From Mrakia gelida (lineage: Eukaryota; Basidiomycota; Tremellomycetes; Cystofilobasidiales; Mrakiaceae): 64,000 bases of DNA. Below, piece by piece: positions 34,702 through 45,366 of this stretch (position 1 is the first letter of the stretch; each line of letters starts with the position of its first letter). Under the pieces are notes generated by a model. That model saw nothing but the letters and a program-made list of their open reading frames with translations. It had not been told where the DNA came from and ran no database searches. The stretch lies in the NCBI GenBank assembly GCA_024345305.1, contig BRON01000006.1, positions 1,302,001-1,366,000 on the forward strand. The letters are read 5' to 3'. The translations under genes were made by a program, and so were the position numbers.

Positions 34702-37700
34702 TTACTCGTCCGCTCCATCGTCCAGGTCAATCGCGTTCTTCGTTCTCGTGAAGCTCGGACTCCTCGCCCGTCCGATTGGAACCCCACCGCTCAGCTACTG
34801 TTTACGAACGAGAGACCGAAGAAGAAAGGAAAGAGGAAGACGAGGGATTGTTAGCTCGTCGTCGTCGATCTTCCCATCTCCCTTCCCTCCTCGCTTCGAC
34901 GCTCGCAAGAACAACGACGAACGAAAGAACTGACCTTTCCAGGCTCCCTCGCTCCTCGTGGTCCGCTCGCTCTCGGTCCTCGAATCCCAGTCGTCTTGGG
35001 TTTCTCAACCGAAGCCTGCCGCGAAACGCTCGACGACGACGAACCCGAGCCACCTCCTCCCGTCGCGGGAGGGACGAACGATGCGTCCTTCTCGTCGTCG
35101 TCGGCAGGAGGGACGAATACAGCGTCTCGACCTGAGTCCTCGGAAGGAGAGTTGAATCCTTTGGGAGTGGTGGGAGAGTCGTCGTCGTTGGTGGGAGGGG
35201 AGAAGCCTTGATCTCGACCTGAATCCTCGGTGGGAGGGCTGAAGGGTTTGGGCTTGGCTTCCTCCTGAGGAGGAGAGTCGACGGGAGCGGGAGGTTTGTC
35301 GGCGACGAATGGAGGAGGGAGGGGAATCGAGTTGGAGGGAGGGGAGGTTCCGATAGGAGTAGGAGGCTGGGGAGAGAAAGCAAAACGCGAAGGGTGAGAG
35401 TCAGCTCGGACGCGTCGTCTTCCAATCTCCCACTCGAGCGGCCTGAGGATGAAGCTGCTCACCTGAATAGTGAAGCCAGCAGGAAGAGGTTCCTCGACCT
35501 TGAGAGCCTTGAGCGATCTCCTTTTCGCAGGAGGGTCGAGCTTGACAACTCGAGGAGCGTTCTCGTCTTCGAGTCGAGCGGCGTTCTCGTTCTGGTGAAC
35601 CAAAGGAGCTGAAGCCTTCCTCGGAGACTGAGGAATCCCACCGAGGAGAGGCGACTTTCCTCCGAGATGCATCTGAGCTTGAAGGTCGGCGAGTTCCTCG
35701 GCGGTCACTGCAGAGTAAAGAGACGAAGGAAAGGTCCGTCAGATCAAGCTCGTGCGACGAGAGAGCGACAAAAGACTCACTGCTCGACCTCGAAGGACGA
35801 CGATCCACGGGACGAGTGTTCTTCCTCGTTGGAACTGGTCGCTCGACCTCCTGGCGACGATGAAGGATGACAGGAGGGAAGAGAGCTTTGTAGTGTCGAA
35901 CGAGATCCGAGACGAAGAGGGCAGGAGCTCGATCCTCGATGGTGAGAGTGGTGTCGTGATCAGGTCGAAGGATCGCTGGACGAGAAGAGGGAGAGCTTGA
36001 GGTCAGTTCAGGAAGCGCGTCGAAGGTGTGCAAGAGACGAGAAGGATACTCACCTCGTCCAAGAGCGAACCCGAGCTTGGCGATGTAAACGTCGTCCGAT
36101 TCCTCGGCCTTGCTGGCGTCGATGAGAGTTCGAAGATGGGAGATGACGGCGTCGAGGACGATGAGCTTGACCTTCGGGACTCGAGAGAGAAGAGCCTTGA
36201 GTTCCTCGACTTTGAGCTCGTCGCTTCCTCGCTCGGTTCCTCCTGCTCCGACTAAAGACAGAAGGAAGCGGATCAACACAGCGTCTTCGAACTCGGGAGA
36301 TGTGGTGAAGACGAAGACTGACCAGATGGATAGACAGCTTTGACGTCGTCGTAGTCAGGTCCAACAGCAGGGTTGAGCTCGGCGAGCCAAAGCCTGGGGG
36401 AAAGTGAGGGGAGAGACGCGTCGAAGTCAGCGAGGTCTTATCAAAAAAGACCGAGGACGAACGAGACTCACTTGACGGTAGCAGCGAGGACAGGAAGGTC
36501 TTCCTGAAGAACCTTCGACGAGATCTCTCCTGATCCATCGGCGGCGTCTAAAAGCACGGCTCGTACGTCGTGAGTCGTGACCAGAGGAACCTGTCGAGTC
36601 GGGGTACAAACGCGTTGAGAGTCAGTTATTTGTCTCTCGCGAGTAGGGAAGATCATTATGCTTTGCGCACCTCGTAAACCCAGGTCCTTCGTCGCTCTGG
36701 AGATCAGAAAAAAGGAACAGACTGATCAACTCTCGTTTCTCGTCGCACGCAATCGAACTCAAAAGAGGAGAGACAAAACTCACCTCCAACGTCCTCGACA
36801 CCCTTGTACCCCGTCGCCAACGCCTCCAACAGAGCCTTCAGCACACTCGGGACCAGCTCGAGAGTAGCAGGCATGTCCTCCCCGTCCTTGGGAAGCTTCC
36901 ATCCCTTTCCGTCCGCCCAACGACGAAGATCGATGCCAAACACAACGGAGGAGACGTTCTTGTCGAACGGTTCGAAGACGGTGACGGAGGGTCTGAAGGT
37001 CCCTGTTCGGTAGCGGGAGATGCTGGAGGGGAAGAACCGAGAGAGAAAGGAAGGGTGGTCAGCGAGCGAAGCGGAGGAGCGAGAAGACGAGGGAGGATGA
37101 GACGAGAGGAGGGAATGGGACTCACGTCGCAGCAAGATCGGATTCGGGAACAAAGGAGTCGAGAAGAAGGGCGCTGGTGTCTTGAACTCCCTTGAGAGCG
37201 ACGAGAGCTTCTCCGGTGATTCGTTGGAACTCTCCGAGGACTGTGAGCGAGACGAAGAAAAGTCGAAAGGTGCGACGCGTCAGTTCTAGTCTCGTCTCTC
37301 CTCGTCCCTCTTGTCCGCTCTCACACCCTTCCCCGCTTTGGCCAACGAGCCAAAAAAGCTGGACAGACAACTTACCAGTCTTGACAGCCCTCAACCTATC
37401 TCCTTCCCACTTCTGCAACGTCTTCAAGCCCTCCTCGACGACCTCCTCCATCCTCGTCCTCGTCCCATCCAGCTTCCTGACCGCCAATCGATAACTCGAC
37501 TCGACAGCTTCGGCGTCCTTCCTAGCCTTGACGTGAGGAGGGAGCTGAGGAGCAGCGGTCAGAGCGGAGGAGATGTAGGAGGTGAGGGTGCCGGATCGTT
37601 TGAGAAGTCCTCCTGCTGCTGAGGAGGCTGAAGCGGAGAGAGGCGAGGCGGGAGAGGATGGGAAGGAGATTTGCTGGCGGAGTTGAACGGAGGAGGGGTG

Positions 37701-39982
37701 GAAGGGCTGTGTTTCAATTAGAAGGGGTAGAAGAGGCGACGAGAAGGAGGAGGAAGGGAAGGGAAGTCAGTCCGAGGGACTAGAAAATGAACGAGACGAA
37801 GGAACGAGACGTGACGACCTCTCGAACTCACCTTATCCGTGAACTGATAGAACTCCTCCCCACCCCCACCCCAAGTCCCCTTCCCAACAGCCACAATTCT
37901 CCTGATCAAGCCCAAACTCTCCACCAGCTCCCTCCCCGCATCGTTCGCTCTTCCTTCACTCCCTCCAAAACCCTCCACCTCGACCTTCAAGAACTCGACC
38001 AACTCGCTCCCCATGAAACACGCCTCGTACTCTCCTAGGAAGGGAAGCTTGACGACTCGCGAGGGAAGCAATTTCTTGGCTCGATCGAGGATGGCGGTAG
38101 CTGCTTCGGGGGAGAGAGCGAGTCCTGCGAGGAGGATGGCTGGAGGTTGAGACGGGGAGGTGTTGGATCGGACAGGCGTGGGGAGGAGGGTTTTCGAGGT
38201 GGTGTCGACGGAGGGGTAGGAGGGTTTCTTCTCTGGAACGGGAGGACCGTCAGAGGGAGTGGGAGTGGTAACGTCGGACTTGGGTTCTTCGGTGGTGACG
38301 GTGGGAGGAGGAGGAGGAGCGGCTTCCGAGGAGGTGGGAGGAGTCGCGTCGCCCTGGTCGTCGCTCGCTTCCTTCTTCTCGGTGTGCTCGACCTTGGGAG
38401 TCGACTGAGGAGTAGGTTGAGGGCTGAAGTCTCCTGGAGCTGTTTCGAAGACGGTCTGCTTGGGAGGAGTTGACGGAGGATCTCGGTTGATGGGAGTCGC
38501 AGAGAACTGTTCTCGAACGTTGGCGGCGATGCGTTGGGAGAGCTGAGGGAGGAGGACGCGTCAGGGTTGAGTTCGTATAGGGTCTAGAGCGAGACAGAGA
38601 GAGAGAGAGAGTTGATACTCACAGTTCCAGATCGCTTGATTCCGTTCGTTGCAGCTGAAAGAGGATTGGCGGTGGTGGGAGAAGAACTCGTGGGACTCGA
38701 AACGAAGGTCGACGTGACTGCAGGAGCGGAAAATCGAGCTCTGCGAAGGGAGGGAGACGAACAGGTTCAGCTTGAGCCTGGCTGTCCAAGACTGAACCAA
38801 GGATTCTACTCACTCCTCCTCAGCAACGATAGCTTCCCTGGTCTTGTTGTAGTAGACGTGCTTGAGCTGTTTGCGAAGGACAGAGGAAAAACGACGAGTC
38901 GAAAACGTCAGCTCGCTCTCTCGTTCATCTCCCCATCTCCTTCTCGGCATCCCCCTAAGCTCTAGTAGAGCGACTGGCCTTCTCAACCTCCCCAACCTGA
39001 TTCTCCCACGAGTTGACCCATCCATCGAGGATGGTTCTCCTGCTCTCCTTGATCCTGGCCGAGTGAGCGTTGGCCCAACCCTCGAATGGTTTCGCGACGT
39101 GGTTCGTCAGAGCTTGAGCGATGTCGGCTTGAATTTGACCTTGGAGCTGAGATTGGGCTGGAGTCGAGAGAACAAAACAAGAAAAAGAAGGCGAGAGTGG
39201 GTGAGCACTGCATAGACATGCAGAAGAAAGAGAAGAAGGAGAAGGAGAAGCAGAGCCGGCCTCCCCGCTCGTTCGACCTTCGAGCTCAACTCGCCTCCCC
39301 TTCCCTTCCCTTCTAGCTGCTGCTCCTCCCGCTCTCAAGCCGCAAGATCCCCTCCTTCCCTACCAGAGATAGAGCGTTCTACTAACCTTCCAACCCTTTG
39401 AAAGTAAAGACGAGACCTGCACCCTCGTCCTGTTCGAACCCTTGATTCCCCTTTGGATGAGGACCGGGCGAAGGGGAGAGGAGAGCGTTCGCGAACTGCT
39501 GAGTCGCATTCGAACGAGCTTGAACGTAACGAATAATCTGTTCGTCTTCAATGATGCCCTAACGAGAGTAAGAAGCGATTAAAAGTTAGTTGGACGCTCA
39601 AAGGAGGGCAGAGAGAGGGAAAGATGGGAAAGGGAGGAGGAGAGTCGAGCTCGTCCCTCCTCCTCCTCCTCCTTTCCCTCTTCTCTTCCTCCCCTTCCTT
39701 CGTTCGAGAACGACGACTAACCTGTTCGAGCTTGGAGAAGAGGACTTCTAGTCCTTGTCGGTAGTCCTGTACAAATGAAAGTTCAAACCGAGGTCAGCTC
39801 GAGCGAGGGAGGGAGGACCCTTAATCGGGAGGGAGGAAGGGGAAGCTCAACGAACCTGGCTCCAGAACGAGTTGGAGAACGTAGAGGGAAGGCTGGAAAG
39901 AAGGGACGAAGACGATCAGCATACGAGCTGGATCTTGAAGAGAGAGACAGCCGACTCACGAAACATCAACGGGTTTCGACAT
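34702..39982 (-). CDS. RGD2: F-BAR, DEP and RhoGAP protein (Rgd2 type)
   Basis: A Rho-family GTPase-activating protein. The first exon encodes MSKPVDVS (start at 39982). The F-BAR region follows: FSNSFWSQDYRQGLEVLFSK, QARSNATQQFANALLSPS, KPFEGWANAHSARIKESRRT. A Pro/Ser-rich insert precedes a DEP domain (YEACFMGSELVEFL, ELVESLGLIRRI, FYQFTDK) and a further helical F-BAR-like half (VESSYRLAVRKLDGTRTRME). The RhoGAP domain then runs from SSVVFGIDLRRW through VYEVPLVTTHDVRAVLL, VLAATVKLWLAELNP, LIVLDAVISHLRTLIDASKA and YIAKLGFALGRGILRPDHDT. The tail is disordered and ends AIDLDDGADE at 34702. This order is that of yeast Rgd2, which acts on Cdc42 and Rho5. The final acceptor was placed after GTAAACAGTAG because the earlier AG would open with a stop. 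Four introns hold GACGCGTC. The classic arginine-finger GI(F/Y)R.SG motif is not visible. Confidence 0.87.
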
Positions 39983-41087
39983 GGTGGGTGTGAAGGAGAG
40001 AGAAGGAGAACGAGAGAGCGAGCGATCTCCCGAGGAAGCGGTGTCGAGAGAGAGGCGCAGGGACGACCTCCCTCGGCCTCAGTTTTCTAGGCGGGGTTCC
40101 AGAGCAAATTTGACAGTTCTTACGGGAGAAGGACGAGAGGAGGTAGAGAGGGGTGACTTGAAGAACGATTGAGGTTGAGCGGAGTCCTTCTGTGAGAGGA
40201 GGAGGGAGGGGGGGAAGAGGGCAAGGAGATGGGAGGAGAGATCGAGGGCGAGATTGGAACGACGAGCTTAGAACTCGGAAGAGTACTTATAGACTCGAGA
40301 AGGACTGCATATCTAGTAGAGCCTCACTCCCACTTTTTGAAATAATTGAAGCCAGGGCTGAAAGACAGAGGTAGTCGGACGTCGAGGGCTCGTTCATTCA
40401 ACGCGTCGTCGACTCTCGAGCTCGCTCGTCACCAGAGCCACTCCAAGTATCGAACAGATCAGAATAACACACGACTTCCTAGACTTTCCCAGTCCGCTGC
40501 CACCTCCTCGCGATCCTCGCATCTCCCAAACGACAGTCTTGACCGCGACGTCCAACTCTTCAATTTTCCTGCCAACGCATGTTTGTCTTGATCCGAGTCG
40601 TTTACAAAGGCGAATTATATGCTGATACGGTAGGACGCTCAACATCTGCTGACTGAGGACAGCACAAGAGGCCGTCACCTTCGATTCTTCGAGGGAGCGA
40701 GACGCGTCCGCTCCTCGAGGGATCAACTTCATTTTGATCCGAGCTCGAGGTTTTCCGTTTTCCTCCCTTTCAGATCATCCTTGGTTTGATCCAAAAATAT
40801 GCCGGTCTTGCCGTCCTTCGCTGCAGTGGCGAACAAGAAAAAGGAACGTCTCAGGTTGAAAGCGAAATCTGAGACGCGTCCGCGAGGGGAAGAAAGAAAG
40901 CAGCTCAAGTTGAGAGAGCTGGGAAATCAAGGCTGAGAAAAAAAATAGACAGAGGCACAGTGGGGGCTGCGCTGAGTTTTGCCAGCTCTTTTTCAGCTCC
41001 AAAGCTTCGGGGCTCGCGCTGCTCCCCCCAACGCCCACCCGTGTCGACTCGCCACCTCCCCTCGGTCTTCCACCGACGCCGACAAAG
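39983..41087. promoter_or_regulatory. divergent promoter, RGD2 / unknown gene
   Basis: About 1.1 kb between divergent starts with no convincing gene. Copies of ACGCGTC lie near 40396, 40700 and 40872. A moderately long minus-strand frame (40394-40732) has no recognisable features and no splice-site support. Confidence 0.45.
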
Positions 41088-42088
41088 ATGGCTCGAGACT
41101 CAGAAAACGTCAGATACGTAGGTCTTATCGCTTCTGGTTGATCTAGAGCTGAAGAAAGTCGTGAAGAAAAAGAGTGTAGGCGGCTCTGACTTCTTTTCTT
41201 TCTCGCTTTCTTTGTCGCTTTTCCAAGATCGCCTGGCTGGAAGCTCGTCTTCGCGTCTACGAGGAATGGGAAAACTCAGTCTCAAGTCTAGGTGAGTACT
41301 ACATGCTGATGTATGGCTCAAATCGGAGTGCCAGGAAGGAGGGATGGCAAACCAAATCGGAGCTCACGTTTGTTTCCCATCCCTCTTTCTGTGCTCTCTC
41401 AGCTCGCGTACCCATCGAGATTCCACCTCCTTTCATCCCAGCAGCTCGTATAGATTCACCTCCTCCATGTCCGAACGCTGAGGCTCGTCAAGCTCAGGGG
41501 CCTCGCTCAGACACCTCTGTGAGTTTTCCTCTCCCTTCCCACGACGCGTTTCTCCTCAGCTCCGTCGGTGCTGATCTCTTCCCTCCTTCCCCTCCTCCTT
41601 TGATGCTAAAGTCGAAACCCTTCCAAATCAACAGGAGCAACTCGAACCCTTCGCTTCCCCACGGCTCTACTTCCAACAGCGTCGAGGCTCCAACACTAAC
41701 AAACGGCGACGGTCCCAACCCTCCCCTTCCTGCTCCCGAAGGCGAGGCATCGAAGAAAAGGAAGCTCTTCAACTCCCTCGAACCCTCATCCAAAGACTCG
41801 GAGGAGGTTGAATCAAGGGAGAAGAACGCAAACCTGCTCGGTCCTCGCAGATCAAGACCAATCGCGTCGTCGTCGTCAAGATCCAACTCGAGGAGGATGT
41901 TGCCTAGCTTCGACCCTACGGAACAGCAGCTACCACCTCCCTCTCATCCCTCCCCAGCTACCGAACTCACAAAGCAGATCGAGGACAACTTCGCTCGAGT
42001 CACTACCAGGGGGTTCGACGCTGTTGCAGATGGGAAAGAACTGGTTGAGCTTTCGCGGAGGGCGGCTGAGCTTGTAGGGTTGATGTAG
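41088..42088 (+). CDS. small protein of unknown function
   Basis: Four exons: the first from 41088 (MARDSENVRY), the second IAWLEARLRVYEEWENSVSS L, the third with RVPIEIPPPFIPAARIDSPP, and the last to TGA-free stop TAG at 42086-42088 (AAELVGLM). Total roughly 230 residues. The N-terminal segment is a likely amphipathic helix or short coiled coil. The centre is rich in Ser, Pro and basic residues, including SKKRKLF, a possible nuclear localisation signal. The C-terminal 40 residues (TELTKQIEDNFARVTTRGFD) form another probable helix. I do not recognise the family. The exon joins keep frame and the introns carry normal CTGA-type branch points, which argues for a real gene. Confidence 0.65.
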
Positions 42089-42280
42089 ACTAGGTAGAAT
42101 CATACTCTGGTACGCGTGTGCTTGTGGGTGTGTAAGAGAGAAAGAGGAAGTTGAGTTGCGGTTGAACGCTGAGGAGACTTGTCGACGCTTTTCTCGCACT
42201 CGTTCGGGAAACCCATCTCTCGCTCTCCTTTCTCGCCCGCTCGAACGAAAGTTGAGATCACCAAAAAGGCTAAGCCACCT

Positions 42281-42296
42281 AACTAACTAACTAACT
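42281..42296. repeat. AACT tetranucleotide repeat
   Basis: Four perfect tandem copies of AACT in the intergenic region. Confidence 0.85.
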
Positions 42297-42341
42297 ATCT
42301 GAATCAACTCGACGTCCACGACATCATCTTCGCGTGCATCC

Positions 42342-42439
42342 CTGAGAGAGAGGGAACGAGAAAGAACTGACGCGTCGAGTCGAGTCAGGTTTCGTTCTCG
42401 AATCGATTCGAAACCCGAGGAGCAAAAGGAGAAGCTCAC
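42342..42439 (-). other. likely 3' UTR intron of the dehydrogenase gene
   Basis: On the minus strand the stop codon TGA is followed by one G and then GTGAGC. The segment contains a CTGAC branch-like site and GACGCGTC (42369-42376) and ends CTCTCTCAG. The intron therefore begins 1 nt after the stop codon. Confidence 0.6.
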
Positions 42440-42440
42440 C

Positions 42441-45058
42441 TCAGTGCTTCTCGTCCTCCTCAGCGGGAGTAGTAACGAGTTTCCTAGGTGCTCGAACGAA
42501 ATTGTCCATTGCGTGGTCGGCTCCTGAGAACTTTTGTTCGAAACGAGACGAGAAGGAAACGAGACGCCTCAGTTAGATCCTTCGAGGCTCATTTCGTCCC
42601 GCCTCCCCTCCCCACGCAACCCATCCGAGCCAGGCTTGTTCCCATCCTCGGTCCCTTCACCTTCCTCCAGACACGCCAACAAAAGAAAGGAAGGACGAGA
42701 GAATGAAAGGAAGCGACGACTCACCCACTGAGCCAACTCCCTCACTCCCTTGACCCATCGAATCCACGGCACAACCTTCACGTAGCTCGGCCACATCCCC
42801 GTCTGACTAGCCTCGACGCTAAGGATGCCAATCATCTTCTTGACGACCTCGTGGGGTTCGAGTTCGGGAGCGAAGAAGCGGAAGAAGCGGGATCGAGGGA
42901 GTTGGGCGGTGGAGAAGAGAGGGGTGTGGATGAAGGAGGGGAGGAGGAGGGAGGTGTGGATGTAGGGGGTGTTGTATCTGAAGGAGGGAGTGAAAAGAGG
43001 AGCCAAGAGAGAGAGAGAGGGGAGTTAATGACAGAGTGGAAGAAGGAAGGGAAAGGGAAAGGGAAAGAGGTTGGGGAAACAAGAACGACGACACGCGGAC
43101 GCGAGGGAGAAACTCACTGCGACTTGAGTTCGAACTTGAGAGACTCGTGAAGCTGGATGACGGCTGCTTTGGTAGCACAATAGTCGGCTGTGCACGAGCG
43201 AGCGAGCGAAACGAAAAGAATGAGGGTCAGCTCTTCGTAATTCGTCACTTCTCCGTTCGTTCATTGCCTCGTCGCGTCGAAAGGAACAAAACGAAAGCAC
43301 TCACTCATCCTAGCCGATCCAACCAGTCCCATCACACTCGCAACAGTCATCTGAACAATCAGAGAAGCACAATCAGCTCTCTCCTCTCCTTCCCCTCCTC
43401 GTAACCCATCCCACTCGCGCGTCGAAGTGAGATCGAATCGAAAGACTCACCACATGTCCCGTCCCCTTCTCGATCATCTTGGGCAAGAACGCCTTGAGGA
43501 TCCAGAATTGAGCGGTGAGGTTGACCCCGATGGTCCTGTTCGACCAAGAATGGATGGGGTCGTCAGCTCGGGGGATGATAGAGGGTGGGAGGTGGGAGAG
43601 AGATGAGACGACGAACTCGTTAACCTCGTCCTCGGAAAGGTCGAGGATCTTCTTTCCTTGAACAACGCCGGCGTTGTTGACGATCATGGTCGGGTCTCCG
43701 ATCTGCACAGAACGTGGGAACGCGGGAGAGGGGTGGTTAGATTGGGTGGGGAAGAAGCGAGGCGAGGTGAGGCGAGCAGGAGGAAGAGGGAAAGAGGAGG
43801 GAGGGAGAGAAAAGGCAGGAAGGGGAGGCAACGAACCTCCTCTCGAATCTGTTTCGCACACGCATCAACTTCAGACTTCTTGGAAACGTCGCACTTGTAC
43901 CAGGAGATGTTGTGGACTGGCGAACGAGAAGAGGGCAGGTTAGCTCGAGCTCGAGGTCACGTCGCCGTGTCTTCGTTCCCTCTCTCGAGCGAAGAGACGA
44001 CTCACCGCCCACCTCCCCTTCCCACTCTCCCTTCCTGACATCCAACACCACCACTCTCACTCCCCTCATAGCCAGCGTCTCAGCGAGCAGTCCTCCCAGA
44101 CCTGATGCTCCTCCGGTGACGAGAACGATCTGATCCTGCCAGTCGACGAAGGCGGGTTGGAGGAGGTAGGGTTTGGGGGAAGTGGCGATGGCGAGGAGGT
44201 GGGAGGCGAGGTCTGGTCGCATCGAAGGTGGTGAAACACGAAGGAGAGAAGAAAATAAAGATCAGCAAGGAAGCGACGTGAACACGAGATGGCGACGAGG
44301 GAGAGAGGTCGGAACGCACGATAGAAGCATACGATTCCAGCGTAGATCATTCCGTAGACTGTAGGGGTGGAGAACCATGGATAACCTTGACCTCTGATGG
44401 TGAGAGGGACGAAGATGGCGAAGAAGTGAGAGAAGACGGAGAGTTTGAGGACTGCCAGAGGGAGGAAGCAAAAGGGGGGGGGAGGTGGTGAGCTTGGATC
44501 GTTTCGACGTTCGAAGGGTTCGAGAGAGAAACGAGAAGGTAAGGGACGATGGAGCGAGATGGTCCCGATGTGTTCAGGGGCAAAAACAGAGCAGCCTCGT
44601 CGTCTGAGGAGGTTGAGTCGACGGGAAACGGGACGAGACAACGGAAAGGAGAAGAGGGAGGGAGTGTTTGGCTGAAGGGAGGGGAGGCAGCTGCTCCCTT
44701 CGTCCTTCTTTCCCTTCGCTTCCTCGAGCCCTCAGATCCGTGGAAGAGAGCGACCAGAGCTGGAAGAGATGAGAATCTTCCAATCTCCTCCGAGTCCCAG
44801 CGAGATCAAGCTCAAGACGGGTGGGTCCCTCGCACTCTCCTTCGCTAAAGAAGGGACGTTGAGCTCGACCCTCCTCCTTCCTTCTTCGCATCTCTCCTCT
44901 CTGTTCCCTCCCATCACCGCACCCTCAGCTCCACCACCTCTCCCTCCTTCGAACAAGAAGAATCTGAGCTGACCCTTTATGATGATTTCCACGTTGAAGG
45001 AATCAAAGACGAGATTGTGAGCTCTCTCTCGCTCGAGCTGGACAGGCGCCGTCGACAT
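42441..45058 (-). CDS. short-chain dehydrogenase/reductase, membrane-anchored
   Basis: Classical SDR (NAD(P)-dependent oxidoreductase) of the retinol dehydrogenase-10-like group by layout. It starts MSTAPVQLERERAHNLVFDS at 45058. A hydrophobic N-terminal segment follows (VFSHFFAIFVPLT, VYGMIYAGIVCFYR) and would anchor it in a membrane. The Rossmann motif is IVLVTGGASGLGGLLAETLA (TGxxxGxG). Further on are CDVSKKSEV, IVNNAGVVQGK (NNAG) and the active site ADYCATKAAVIQLHESLKFE with the YxxxK pair. The tail ends TTPAEEDEKH at 42441. About nine introns. The usual catalytic Ser should lie in the small exon MTVASVMGLVG (VASVMG). Likely substrates are lipids or long-chain alcohols, but this is inference. 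Confidence 0.87.
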
Positions 45059-45366
45059 CTTGAGGGTTCTTGAAGGAGGTGGGTGGGTTGCTGACGGGAT
45101 TTGGAAGGAGAAGGGGAGAGAGACTACCAGCGTCTGTTTTGAAGAGAGGAGAAAGATGAAAGAAGCAAGAGGAAAAAGCGAGTGAGGGTTGGTTGGCAAG
45201 GGAGGAGGAGCACAGGAATCGGGAGGGAGGTTCGGTCGGATCGATCGACTCGTGCACTTCCTTCACTTTCCTCCGAACCACCAGCTGCTCTTCTTTTGAG
45301 AGTCCATCTTGCTCAACTGCCCTAGCCATCAACTCCTCCGTCTATACATCCAAGAACAAGGAAACC
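45059..45366. promoter_or_regulatory. divergent promoter, dehydrogenase / VWA gene
   Basis: 308 bp between divergent starts. No TATA box found. C/T-rich near the + strand start. Confidence 0.5.

Larger units (their letters stand above)
42089..42440. other. convergent 3' region
   Basis: 352 bp between the stop codons of the unknown gene (+) and the dehydrogenase (-). It contains an AACT tetranucleotide run and a likely 3' UTR intron of the dehydrogenase. Confidence 0.55.

Noticed and set aside
40394..40732. Minus-strand open frame of 112 codons in the RGD2 promoter
   Set aside because: No recognisable motif, no introns unlike its neighbours, and located inside a divergent promoter region.
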